Position numbers and translations under genes: made by a program. 64,000 nt of DNA from Rhodospirillales bacterium (GTDB lineage: Bacteria; Pseudomonadota; Alphaproteobacteria; Rhodospirillales; Shumkoniaceae). The notes under the pieces were generated by a model that did no database searches, was not told the DNA's origin, and saw nothing but the letters and a program-made list of their open reading frames with translations. The first letter of the stretch is position 1, and each line of letters starts with the position of its first letter. Below are positions 51,707 to 59,731 of this stretch, one piece after another. The DNA is taken from positions 1 to 64,000 of the forward strand of contig JADHSV010000006.1 in NCBI GenBank assembly GCA_016776725.1, in the 5' to 3' direction.

Positions 51707-51745
51707 ACCTACTTAATAGTACACCTACTCGGTAGGTATCGTCAA
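51707..51745 (-). promoter_or_regulatory. Promoter and operator of the toxin-antitoxin module
   Basis: Minus strand: -35 TTGACG (51740-51745), 18-base spacer, -10 TACTAT (51716-51721). The spacer contains a perfect palindrome ACCTAC-TCG-GTAGGT (51723-51737). A third copy of the half-site lies at 51707-51712, just downstream of the -10. Bound antitoxin would cover both promoter elements, the usual autoregulation of such modules. Confidence 0.65.
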
Positions 51746-51756
51746 TGCCGTCCCCC

Positions 51757-52407
51757 TCACCGATGCACATAAATCGTCCATTCATCGAGCGGGTAGTTGC
51801 GCATGACGGTGACTTGGGGGGAGAGTTCTTGGGTGCAGAAGTCGCGGAATTCTTGCCAGTCGGCGTAGTAGAGGTCGCTTTCCTTGCGGTTTTTGGTGCG
51901 CCGGCAGAGCATGTTGAAGGCCAAGCCCTTGCGGGTCATGGACCATAGCTGTCTGAGGCTGCCCTCCACGTAGGCGGACCAGTCGCGGTCGTGCTGATCC
52001 AGCTTCATGTTGTAGGAGCCGGACACGAAGGAATAGTCGGCGACTTCAGTGGCGATCATGCTTTGGGTGAAGGTGGCGCGCGCATCCTTGATGCGGGCTT
52101 TTGCTTCAAGAAGCATTTCGTCGCAAATGTCATAGCCGATAAAGCGGCTGCCCCGCATGACCGGCCGATCGGCCAGATAATCGAAAAAAGCCCCGTAGCC
52201 GCAGCCCAGGTCATTGATGGTGATGCCACCCTTATCGTCTCGCAAATCAACAACGCCCAGCAGAACTTCGAAGCGAAGGTACTGGCCTTCCAGGGTTTTC
52301 CAATAGACGCCGCGCGGGCTCGATCCGCATTCGCGCAGGCGCAAGGTATATTGCGAGGCGATGGGGCCAAGCCGCCGGGCGGCGTCTCTGATAAATTCCG
52401 GGTCCAC
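51757..52407 (-). CDS. Class I SAM-dependent methyltransferase, substrate unknown
   Basis: A 216-residue soluble protein with a Rossmann SAM-binding motif (INDLGCGYGAFFDYLA, about residues 63-78) and an acidic strand (FIGYDICDEML, about 88-98). The C-terminal part has conserved-looking aromatic positions (DLYYADWQEFRDF). The start is a GTG with an AGGAG site six bases upstream. It follows ygfZ by nine bases and is co-transcribed with it. I do not recognise a named subfamily; small-molecule methylation is as likely as macromolecule methylation. Confidence 0.75.
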   Translation of the reverse strand: MDPEFIRDAARRLGPIASQYTLRLRECGSSPRGVYWKTLEGQYLRFEVLLGVVDLRDDKGGITINDLGCGYGAFFDYLADRPVMRGSRFIGYDICDEMLLEAKARIKDARATFTQSMIATEVADYSFVSGSYNMKLDQHDRDWSAYVEGSLRQLWSMTRKGLAFNMLCRRTKNRKESDLYYADWQEFRDFCTQELSPQVTVMRNYPLDEWTIYVHR

Positions 52408-52416
52408 GTATCGCTC

Positions 52417-53283
52417 CTAAAAGTCGGCCCAATCGGGTTTGATCGGAACAACGACGGTGTCGCCCGCCACACATTCCGCCGCGCCGTCCATGGCGTCAAT
52501 CCTAATGACCGCCATGCCCAAATCGGCCATGCCGGACCGCATTTCGCCCACGTCGCGGCCCTCGCGCAGAATTGGTGTTCCAGGGGCGGGCAGGGGGCCC
52601 GTTACCTTAACCGGAACCAGCCTGCGTTTTACCAATCCCCGGTATTTCATTCGCGCCGTCAATTCCTGGCCCAGGAAGCAGCCCTTGTCCCAGTCGATGC
52701 CATTGAGCTCGGCAAACCCCGCCTCCAAAAGAAGGGTTTTTTCCACGATCATGTCGCGGCTGCCGTCGGGCAGGCCCAGACGCAGGCGCATCTCGTCATA
52801 GGCGGCAACGTCGGCGGCGACGCATCCGGCAACGTCCCGGCCTACCGGAAGAACGGCGCGCGCGCCCGCTTCGGCGAGCCTTGGATCGACAAACGCGACC
52901 CCGCCATTTAGGGATGTTGCGTTTCCGGCCACGTCTTCCAGACCCAGGCACTGGGCCGCACCGTCACCAAATATGGCAGCGATGGTGAAGTCGTCGGTTC
53001 GTTCGGTGATCTCGACCTTGGCCCGCAGCTTGTACATGGACAGGCGGCGCACGAAATCGCCGGCGCGCGCGGCCTCGCAATCCAGGAACAGGGTTCCGTC
53101 CATCTCAAACACGAAGAAGTCAAACAGGAATTTTCCCTGCGCCGTCAGAAAGGCGGCGTATATGGCGCGATTCGGCCCGACCTTGGTGACATCGTTGGAA
53201 ACGAGGCCCTGCAGAAAGCTGCGCGCGTCCTCGCCGCCGACGGCGATCAGCGCGCGCTCATTCAGTATCGTGAAACTCGGCAT
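52417..53283 (-). CDS. ygfZ: YgfZ/GcvT-domain Fe-S cluster assembly protein
   Basis: A 288-residue GcvT-fold folate-binding protein. The diagnostic KGCFLGQE motif (YgfZ consensus K-G-C-[FY]-x-G-Q-E; about residues 197-204) is complete. YgfZ, the bacterial counterpart of IBA57, helps build or repair certain [4Fe-4S] enzymes such as MiaB. The start ATG (53283) has a GGGGGAA site. It is divergent from the glycosyltransferase operon and heads a two-gene unit with the methyltransferase. Confidence 0.9.
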   Translation of the reverse strand: MPSFTILNERALIAVGGEDARSFLQGLVSNDVTKVGPNRAIYAAFLTAQGKFLFDFFVFEMDGTLFLDCEAARAGDFVRRLSMYKLRAKVEITERTDDFTIAAIFGDGAAQCLGLEDVAGNATSLNGGVAFVDPRLAEAGARAVLPVGRDVAGCVAADVAAYDEMRLRLGLPDGSRDMIVEKTLLLEAGFAELNGIDWDKGCFLGQELTARMKYRGLVKRRLVPVKVTGPLPAPGTPILREGRDVGEMRSGMADLGMAVIRIDAMDGAAECVAGDTVVVPIKPDWADF

Positions 53284-53426
53284 GTTCCCCCGTTTATTCT
53301 CGTGGCATCATAGGTTGCTATTTGGCGCGGGTTCGGGCCTATGCAAGTATGAATTCTGAACGTATAACACGCGCGGATGACAATGCACGCGAACCACCGT
53401 TTGAACAACTGCCGACTTGCCGCGCC

Positions 53427-54389
53427 ATGAGGATTCTGTTCATCACCGCGACCCGCATCGGCGATGCCGTTCTATCGACGGGAATCCTGGATCACCTGAT
53501 CGGGCGCTATCCGGGCGCGCGCATTACGGTGGCCTGCGGTCCGGCGGCGGCGCCGTTGTTCGAAGCCGTTCCCAATTTGGAACGCATCATCGTTCTGCGC
53601 AAAAAGAAATGGTCCCTTCACTGGCTGGGTCTGTGGACCTCGTGCGTGGGGCAATTCTGGGATGTGATGATAGATTTGCGCCGCGCGCCGCTATCGTATT
53701 TGCTGGCCGGGCGCGACACGCGCCATCTGCCGCGCAACAGCGCGGACGCGCACCGCGTGGTCGATCTGGCCGGATTGCTAGGGCTGGCCAACGATCCCCC
53801 GGCGCCGCGACTGTGGGCCAGCGAAGCCCACGAAGGGCGCGTCGGTGAATTGATCGGCGAAGGCCCGCCGGTTCTGGCCATCGGTCCCACAGCCAACTGG
53901 GAGGCCAAGACCTGGCGGCCCGGATCATTTGCCGAATTGATAGCGCGGCTAACCGCGCCGGACGGCATCTTGCCGGGTGCGCGTGTTGCCTTTTTCGGTC
54001 ACGCAGATGAACGCGCGGGCGTGGCGGAACTGATCGATACGGTGCCGGTGGATCGATGCATCGATCTGATGGGCGGACCGCATCTTCTGGAGGTGTTCGC
54101 GTGTCTGAAACGCTGCGCGCTTTATGTGGGCAACGATTCGGGGTTGATGCATATTTCGGCGGCTGCCGCAATTCCGACCCTGGGCCTTTTCGGCCCCAGT
54201 CGCGAAGAGCTTTACGCGCCTTGGGGGGCGCGGTGTGCCGTCGTCCGAGGTCCCAAGGAGTTTTTCGATATATTCCCCGAAAATTTCGACCATCGCGACA
54301 CGGCGTCATTGATGGACGGTCTGAGCGTGGACGCGGTGGAAGAAGCGGCCAACGGCCTGTGGCGGGCATCGAAGGAGGCGCAGGCATGA
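53427..54389 (+). CDS. Glycosyltransferase family 9 (heptosyltransferase-like)
   Basis: A 320-residue GT-B enzyme of the ADP-heptose:LPS heptosyltransferase family. It starts RILFITATRIGDAVLSTGIL, has a TANWEAKTWRPGSFAELI nucleotide-sugar motif (about residues 152-170) and the YVGNDSGLMHISAAAAIPTLGLFGP acceptor/donor motif (about 230-254). It would add an inner-core sugar to lipopolysaccharide. An in-frame ATG (53349) and TTG (53322) upstream would lengthen it, but the family normally starts at the RILF strand. It is the first gene of the operon and overlaps the next by four bases. Confidence 0.87.
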   Translation: MRILFITATRIGDAVLSTGILDHLIGRYPGARITVACGPAAAPLFEAVPNLERIIVLRKKKWSLHWLGLWTSCVGQFWDVMIDLRRAPLSYLLAGRDTRHLPRNSADAHRVVDLAGLLGLANDPPAPRLWASEAHEGRVGELIGEGPPVLAIGPTANWEAKTWRPGSFAELIARLTAPDGILPGARVAFFGHADERAGVAELIDTVPVDRCIDLMGGPHLLEVFACLKRCALYVGNDSGLMHISAAAAIPTLGLFGPSREELYAPWGARCAVVRGPKEFFDIFPENFDHRDTASLMDGLSVDAVEEAANGLWRASKEAQA

Positions 54390-55144
54390 GCGCACCCAAA
54401 CTGAGCGCCGTAATCTCGGTTCACAACGAAGCGCACCAGCTTGCCGATTGTCTGGAACGGCTGAAGTTTGCCAATGAAATTGTTGTGGCGCTGGATAAAT
54501 GCACGGATGCATCCGGGGACATCGCTAAAACGTTCACCGATCGCATCATCGAGGGAAGCTGGCCCACCGAAGGCCAGCGCCGCAATGCCGCCATCGCGGC
54601 TTGTCATGGCGACTGGATTTTCGAGATTGACGCCGATGAGCGCGTGCCCGACGCGCTGGCCGATGAAATCCGCCGGACCATCGAAACCACGGCCTTCGAC
54701 TGGCACGAAATCCTGGTCGATAACTATATCGGCCAACGTCTGGTGCGCTGGGGTTGGGGGGCGTCGTTCGGCAAGGCAGCCTATCCGGGCCTGTTTCGCA
54801 AAGGCGTAAAGGTATGGGGCGATCAGCGGGTCCATCCGCGCCTTGAATGGTCGGGGCGCAAGGGACCCATGTTGAAGGCGCGGCTCGATCATTATGTGGA
54901 TCGCAACATCTCCGACATGATCCGCAGGCTCGATAACTACTCGACGGCACGGGCGGCGGATTTGCGGCAATCGGGCGATATCGGGTCGTTGCCCAACAAC
55001 GTCAGGCGTCTGTTTTCGCGTTTCATCAAATGCTATGTCATGCGCAAGGGGTATCGCGAGGGCGGTTACGGTTTGTTGATCGCGCTCTTTGCCGGACTTT
55101 TTCCGCTGATCTCCCACCTCAAGGCGCGGCTGGAGAAAGGCTAG
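54386..55144 (+). CDS. Glycosyltransferase family 2 (LPS core type)
   Basis: A 252-residue GT-A glycosyltransferase. It starts LSAVISVHNEAHQLADCLERL and has the DxD-like site in IFEIDADERV (about residues 77-86). The segment GEGQRRNAA-like (WPTEGQRRNAAI, about 59-70) and the C-terminal RFIKCYVMRKGYREGGYG segment resemble WaaE/KdtX core beta-glucosyltransferases. The last 30 residues are hydrophobic with basic ends and may associate with the membrane. It overlaps the GT9 gene by four bases, so both likely act on the same glycan. Confidence 0.87.
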   Translation: MSAPKLSAVISVHNEAHQLADCLERLKFANEIVVALDKCTDASGDIAKTFTDRIIEGSWPTEGQRRNAAIAACHGDWIFEIDADERVPDALADEIRRTIETTAFDWHEILVDNYIGQRLVRWGWGASFGKAAYPGLFRKGVKVWGDQRVHPRLEWSGRKGPMLKARLDHYVDRNISDMIRRLDNYSTARAADLRQSGDIGSLPNNVRRLFSRFIKCYVMRKGYREGGYGLLIALFAGLFPLISHLKARLEKG

Positions 55145-55147
55145 AGC

Positions 55148-56182
55148 ATGGCTCGTATCGTTTTCGCCGACGACGGTATCCAATTCGATGGCCGCACCAT
55201 TGAAGAACGTCCGCTCGGCGGCGTCGAAACCTCCGTCGTGTTTTTGCTGGAGGAATTGGCCAAGCGCGGACACGAGGTCATCGCGCGCAACAAATGCGCC
55301 GCTCCACTTGTTCACAACGGCGTTGATTGGGCCCCCATCGGCGGCAATATGCCCGATGAAGCCGATCTCTATATCGCCAATCGCGGCGATAAGCTGTTGC
55401 CGCTGATGCCGCGCGCCAAACGAACGGTTTTCTGGATACACAATCCGGCCCAGTATTTGCTGAAGTGGCGGTATTTGTCGAAGCTGTGGCGCATCAAGCC
55501 GGCCATTGTGTTTATCGGCGATTATCACGAAACCACCTATCCGCGCTGGGCTCCGGCGGGGGATCGCATCGTGATCCCGTACGGCCTGCCGGACGTTTTC
55601 CGCAAGGCTGAAACGGCCAGTGAACCGCCACCGCCACGCGCCGTCTTCACATCCAATCCGCTACGTTCGCTGGATTGGTTGCTGGATCTGTGGGTCGGCG
55701 AAATCCGCCCCAAGGTTCCGGGTGCGGAATTGCATGTTTTTTCGGGCCCCCGAACCTACGGCAGCGCGGGCGAGGCCAAGGCCGACCCCATGAAAACGGT
55801 GCTGGATAAGGCGCGCGCGCTGGCGGGAGAGGGCGTCGTTTTGCGCGATCCGCTGCCCAAAAAAGAACTGGCCGGCGAATTGCGCGCTTCTCGCGTCATG
55901 CTTTATCGTGGCGATCTGAACGAAACGTTTTGTCTGGCCCTTGGCGAGGCGCAGGCGGTCGGGGTTCCCGCCGTGGTGCAAAAGCTGGGTTCCGTGGTCG
56001 AGCGGGTCGTTGACGGGGAAACCGGCTTCGTCGCCGATGATGACGCCGCTTTCGCCGATGCTGCCATTCGCCTGCTGGGCGATGACGATCTTTGGTCCCG
56101 GTGCCACGATGGCGCTTTGGCAAAACAAAGACGGTGGGGGTGGCCCGAAGCGGCTGCAGCTTTTGAGGGGTTGATTCCATAA
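55148..56182 (+). CDS. Glycosyltransferase family 4-like, first copy
   Basis: A 344-residue GT-B enzyme. The N-terminal domain contains the GGVETSVVFLLEELAKRGHEV acceptor motif (split by a short loop). The C-terminal domain has the VMLYRGDLNETFCLALGEAQAVGVP donor-site motif with the catalytic E-x7-E-like pair around residues 257-265, then GETGFVADDD. The precise sugar is not predictable. It sits three bases after the GT2 gene and overlaps the next glycosyltransferase by one base, so it is part of the same glycan assembly operon. Confidence 0.83.
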   Translation: MARIVFADDGIQFDGRTIEERPLGGVETSVVFLLEELAKRGHEVIARNKCAAPLVHNGVDWAPIGGNMPDEADLYIANRGDKLLPLMPRAKRTVFWIHNPAQYLLKWRYLSKLWRIKPAIVFIGDYHETTYPRWAPAGDRIVIPYGLPDVFRKAETASEPPPPRAVFTSNPLRSLDWLLDLWVGEIRPKVPGAELHVFSGPRTYGSAGEAKADPMKTVLDKARALAGEGVVLRDPLPKKELAGELRASRVMLYRGDLNETFCLALGEAQAVGVPAVVQKLGSVVERVVDGETGFVADDDAAFADAAIRLLGDDDLWSRCHDGALAKQRRWGWPEAAAAFEGLIP

Positions 56183-57234
56183 TGCGCGTTCTTCAAGCCA
56201 TGGCCGGAGCAAAACACGGCGGTGCGGAAGCCTTTTTCATGCGGCTTGTTCCGGCTATTCATCGGGCAGGCGTCGAGCAGTTAGTGATGATCCGCAGGAA
56301 CGCCGAACGGGCTGCGGCATTGCGCGAAGCGGGCATCGAACCGGTGGAAGTTCCCTTTGGCGGGGCGCTGGATATGGTCACGCCCCTGGCGTTCAGGCGT
56401 GAAATCAAGGGGTTCAAGCCCGATGTGGTGCTGACCTGGATGAACCGTGCGACGAAATTCTGTCCGGCCGGTGATTTCGTACACGTCAGCCGCCTGGGCG
56501 GTTATTACGATTTGAAATACCATCAGGCTTGCGACCATCTGGTCGGCAACACGCCGGACATTCGCGATTATCTTATTGGCGAGGGCTGGCCCGCCGAAAA
56601 GGCGCACTATCTTCCCAATTTCGTCGATCAGGCGTCCGCCGAGCCGTTTGATCGAAAAGAACTGTACACGCCCTATAACGCCCGTGTGATTTTCGCCATG
56701 GGCCGCCTTCACGAAAACAAGGCGTTCGACGTGCTTCTGGACGCCATGGCGCGCATGCCGGATGTTTACCTGTGGATCGCGGGCGACGGACCGTTGCGCG
56801 AAGAACTTGATACCCAGGCCGAAAGCACCGGCGTCAAACCCCGGATACGCTTTCTGGGTTGGCGCGAAGATACGGCAGCACTTCTGGCGGCGTGCGACAT
56901 ATTTGTTTGTCCGTCGCGGCATGAGCCGCTGGGCAATGTGGTGCTTGAAGCCTGGGCGGCCCGTAAACCCGTCGTCGCGGCTGACAGCGCCGGGCCGGGC
57001 ATGCTGATCGATCATATGAAAAGCGGGGTTTTGATCCCGGTCGACGATTCGGAAAGTCTGGCCAACGCAATTCTGGCCGTGTTCGAGGACGACGACCTGC
57101 GAGGCCAGATTGCCCATGGCGGCCGGGCCGCGTTTGAAGCGAATTACACGGAACCCATTGTCGTTGGCAAGTACATCAAACTGTTCGAGCGTCTGATGGC
57201 TGAGAAGTCTCATAATTCCAAGGACCCTGGATAA
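56182..57234 (+). CDS. Glycosyltransferase family 4, second copy
   Basis: A 350-residue GT-B retaining glycosyltransferase. The N-terminus (RVLQAMAGAKHGGAEAFFMRL) and the Rossmann donor domain (IFAMGRLHENKAFDVLLDAMA, then CPSRHEPLGNVVLEAWAARKPVVA with the catalytic E-x7-E around residues 252-260) are textbook GT4. It shares one base with the preceding gene's end and one with asnB's start (ATAATG / TAATG-type junctions), implying coupled translation. Its likely role is core or O-chain assembly of lipopolysaccharide. Confidence 0.9.
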   Translation: MRVLQAMAGAKHGGAEAFFMRLVPAIHRAGVEQLVMIRRNAERAAALREAGIEPVEVPFGGALDMVTPLAFRREIKGFKPDVVLTWMNRATKFCPAGDFVHVSRLGGYYDLKYHQACDHLVGNTPDIRDYLIGEGWPAEKAHYLPNFVDQASAEPFDRKELYTPYNARVIFAMGRLHENKAFDVLLDAMARMPDVYLWIAGDGPLREELDTQAESTGVKPRIRFLGWREDTAALLAACDIFVCPSRHEPLGNVVLEAWAARKPVVAADSAGPGMLIDHMKSGVLIPVDDSESLANAILAVFEDDDLRGQIAHGGRAAFEANYTEPIVVGKYIKLFERLMAEKSHNSKDPG

Positions 57235-59009
57235 TGTGCGGCATCGCCGGATTAATGACTGCTGACGGCCAGGCGCCGGACCAGCGGGTGTTAAAGATCC
57301 TGGCGGATGCGTTGGCGCATCGCGGACCCGATGGCCGGGGAATGCACGTGGTGGGATCGGTGGGCCTTGTGCAGACCCGTCTGGCCATCATCGATCTGGA
57401 AACCGGCGATCAACCGCTGTTTGCGCAATCCGCGCAAGGGAACAGCGCGGCGCTTGTCGCCAATGGCGAGATTTACAATTTCATCGAACTGCGCGCCGGG
57501 ATGGGCGAGGTTGGTTTCACGACCAAATCGGATTGCGAACCGCCGTTGCATCTGTATCTGCGACACGGGATCGAATATACGCGCCATCTGCGCGGCATGT
57601 ATTCCATCGCCATTCATGATGCGGACCGCGACCGCCTGGTTCTCTCGCGCGACCCCTTCGGAATAAAGCCGATCTACTACATTGAAAACGAGACCGGCTT
57701 CGCGTTTGCTTCCGAACCCCAGGCCCTGATAGCCGCGGGATTGGCGGCGCCGGTGTTGCGCAAGGGTCCGCCGGACGAACTGCTGCAGCTGCAGTTCACG
57801 ACCGGCCGCGCAACTGTTTTCGACGGCATTGAACGGGTTTTGCCCGGCGAAACCATCGTTGTCGAAAAGGCTCGTATCATTGAACGAAGCCAGGCCGGCG
57901 CGTTGCCCGCGGAAGCGCCGGTCCCGCGCGGGGCCGCCGACGCTCTGGACGAGTTGGATCGGGTTCTCAATGACAGTGTCGGCGTCCATCAGCGATCGGA
58001 CGTGCCGTTCGCCATGTTTCTTTCGGGCGGCGTCGATTCGTCCGTTCTGCTGGCCATGATGGCGCGCCTTAACGAACGGCCTGTGCGGGCCTATACAGCC
58101 GGTTTCCCCGGCACAAGCGCGCGGGATGAACGCGACCACGCCCGCGCGGTGGCCAAGGCCACAGGGACCGATCATGTGGAAGTGGCCTTTGATGAGGGTG
58201 ACTTTTGGAATCTGCTTCCTGAAATTGCCGCCGCCATGGACGACCCGGCCGCCGATTACGCGGTGCTGCCCACCTACAAGCTGGCCCAGGCCGTTCATGC
58301 CGATGGCCTGAAGGTGGTTCTGAGCGGCGAGGGTGGCGACGAACTATTCGCCGGGTATGGACGGTACCGTACCGCGACCCGAAACTGGCCATTGGCGAAG
58401 CCCATGCGCCGCAAGGGCATCTTCAATGGTCTCGGCGTTTTGCGCGATGCGGATAAGGCGCGATCCTGGCGTGCCGGGATTGCGGCCGCCGAGCGCACCT
58501 TTGACCGGACAGCGCTGACCGGTCTGCAGATGATGCAGGCCATCGACTGTGTTGACTGGCTTCCCCATGATCTTCTGACGAAACTGGACCGGTGCCTGAT
58601 GGCCCATGGCGTCGAGGGGCGGGTTCCGTTTCTTGATGCACGGGTGGCTGAATTCGCTTTCCGTTTGCCAGATACCCTTAAGGTCAAGCGCGGGCTTGGC
58701 AAATGGATTTTGCGCCGCTGGTTGGAAACGGGCTTGCCCGTATCCAAACCGTTTGCCAAAAAACGTGGCTTCACGGTGCCGGTCGGTGAATGGATTGCCT
58801 CGCGAGGGAGCCAGTTGGGGCAATTGGTCGCCGTCCAGCCGGGGATTATTGAGGTTTGCCAGGCGGGCGCGGTGGAAAAGCTGTTTGCGGCGGGCGGGAA
58901 GAAACAGGGAAAGGCGGCCTGGACGCTGCTTTTCTATGCGTTGTGGCATCGGCGGCACATTCTGGGCAAGATCCCGGCGGGCGATGTGTTTGAGACGTTG
59001 GCGGAGTAG
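57234..59009 (+). CDS. asnB: Asparagine synthase (glutamine-hydrolysing) family amidotransferase
   Basis: A 591-residue two-domain enzyme. The N-terminal class II glutaminase starts at the processed cysteine (MCGIAG) and the synthetase domain carries the PP-loop S264-G-G-V-D-S. It uses glutamine and ATP to amidate a carboxylate. AsnB-like enzymes inside sugar clusters can amidate uronic acids on surface glycans instead of making asparagine. Here it is embedded after four glycosyltransferases, so either role is possible. It is followed after six bases by the ArsR-like gene. Confidence 0.9.
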   Translation: MCGIAGLMTADGQAPDQRVLKILADALAHRGPDGRGMHVVGSVGLVQTRLAIIDLETGDQPLFAQSAQGNSAALVANGEIYNFIELRAGMGEVGFTTKSDCEPPLHLYLRHGIEYTRHLRGMYSIAIHDADRDRLVLSRDPFGIKPIYYIENETGFAFASEPQALIAAGLAAPVLRKGPPDELLQLQFTTGRATVFDGIERVLPGETIVVEKARIIERSQAGALPAEAPVPRGAADALDELDRVLNDSVGVHQRSDVPFAMFLSGGVDSSVLLAMMARLNERPVRAYTAGFPGTSARDERDHARAVAKATGTDHVEVAFDEGDFWNLLPEIAAAMDDPAADYAVLPTYKLAQAVHADGLKVVLSGEGGDELFAGYGRYRTATRNWPLAKPMRRKGIFNGLGVLRDADKARSWRAGIAAAERTFDRTALTGLQMMQAIDCVDWLPHDLLTKLDRCLMAHGVEGRVPFLDARVAEFAFRLPDTLKVKRGLGKWILRRWLETGLPVSKPFAKKRGFTVPVGEWIASRGSQLGQLVAVQPGIIEVCQAGAVEKLFAAGGKKQGKAAWTLLFYALWHRRHILGKIPAGDVFETLAE

Positions 59010-59015
59010 AGATCG

Positions 59016-59459
59016 GTGGCAAGAAAAGTAAGTTGTTCGGTGCGCTGCCTGTCGGAAATCGAGGTCGAAAAGGCGCGGCGCTCACTTGGTGACGCCGATG
59101 CGATCATGGTGCCCTATACCTGCAAGGTCTCCGGAAAAACCGAGGAAATCCTGATGGTTTCCGAAGCCGCGGCCGAAATTCTGGCGGCGACACTGGGCAA
59201 GTTCGGCGGCGTTATGGCGGTGAAGATTTTTGCCGCTGTCGTTTCAACCGAGCTTTGCGCATGTGATATCGCCACCCTGATGGGCGAAGATGAAGAGGAT
59301 GTTCTGGCCGAAATCGACCGCTTGACCGAAGGCGGTTTTTTGTTCGGCCACGAAATCGACGGCATGAATTATTTTGGCGCGGGAAATCCGCCGTTAAGGC
59401 GCTTTTTCCTGAGCCGTTTCGCCGCGTTGAAAATCGGGCCGGACAAGGCTGGGAGTTAG
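59016..59459 (+). CDS. Diverged ArsR/SmtB-like winged-helix protein
   Basis: A 147-residue protein starting at GTG. Residues about 65-125 follow the ArsR winged-helix layout: a KIFAAVVSTELCACDIATLMG helix-turn, then VLAEIDRLTEGGFLFGHEIDGMNYF for the recognition helix and wing. ELCACD is nearly the ELCVCD metal-binding box of ArsR/CadC. The recognition helix is acidic (GEDEEDVLAEID) where DNA-binding members are polar or basic, so DNA binding is doubtful. Two more cysteines (C7, C11) lie in the N-terminal region. Context: between asnB and the ParB-like gene, each 4-6 bases apart. Confidence 0.55.
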   Translation: MARKVSCSVRCLSEIEVEKARRSLGDADAIMVPYTCKVSGKTEEILMVSEAAAEILAATLGKFGGVMAVKIFAAVVSTELCACDIATLMGEDEEDVLAEIDRLTEGGFLFGHEIDGMNYFGAGNPPLRRFFLSRFAALKIGPDKAGS

Positions 59460-59463
59460 GTGC

Positions 59464-59709
59464 ATGAAAACCATCGTTATCAACATCGACAAGATTTATG
59501 TTCCGGTCAAATCGGTGAAGAACGCCGATGATGCACGCGTCGACGCCTTGGCTGAAGAATTCATGGAGACTGGCAAGATCACGCCTATTCGTGTGCGGGA
59601 TGACGGAAAACGATATGTTCTCGTCAACGGGGTTAACCGGCTGGCGGCGATGAAGGCGCTGGGCGAGGAAACCATTGTCGCCTTTCTGGTCCGCGCGGTT
59701 CAGCATTAG
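59464..59709 (+). CDS. Stand-alone ParB/sulfiredoxin-fold domain protein
   Basis: An 81-residue protein consisting almost only of a ParB N-terminal/Srx fold. Residues show NIDKIYVPVKSV, LAEEFMETGKITPIRVR and the box GVNRLAAMKALG (G-x-x-R-x-x-A as in ParB box II). Sulfiredoxins have a catalytic cysteine (GCHR) at this place; here it is valine, so sulfinic-acid reductase activity is unlikely. No DNA-binding helix-turn-helix follows. It lies four bases after the ArsR-like gene and 22 before the M20 peptidase. It could be a nucleotide-binding or protein-interaction module. Confidence 0.65.
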   Translation: MKTIVINIDKIYVPVKSVKNADDARVDALAEEFMETGKITPIRVRDDGKRYVLVNGVNRLAAMKALGEETIVAFLVRAVQH

Positions 59710-59731
59710 TTCCAACAGGAGAAACAAAAAA

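Noticed and set aside
49684-51756. A transposon or integrated phage behind the AT-rich island
   Set aside because: No transposase, integrase, terminal inverted repeats or target-site duplication could be found; only composition and gene type suggest transfer.
53322-53426. A longer N-terminus for the GT9 enzyme starting at TTG 53322 or ATG 53349
   Set aside because: The added residues are polar and unlike the family, which begins at the RILF beta strand; neither upstream codon has a clear ribosome-binding site. The ATG at 53427 also lacks a strong one, so this is not fully settled.
59016-59709. A ParABS partition or plasmid-addiction locus
   Set aside because: The ParB-like protein has no DNA-binding domain, there is no ParA ATPase and no parS-like repeats nearby.
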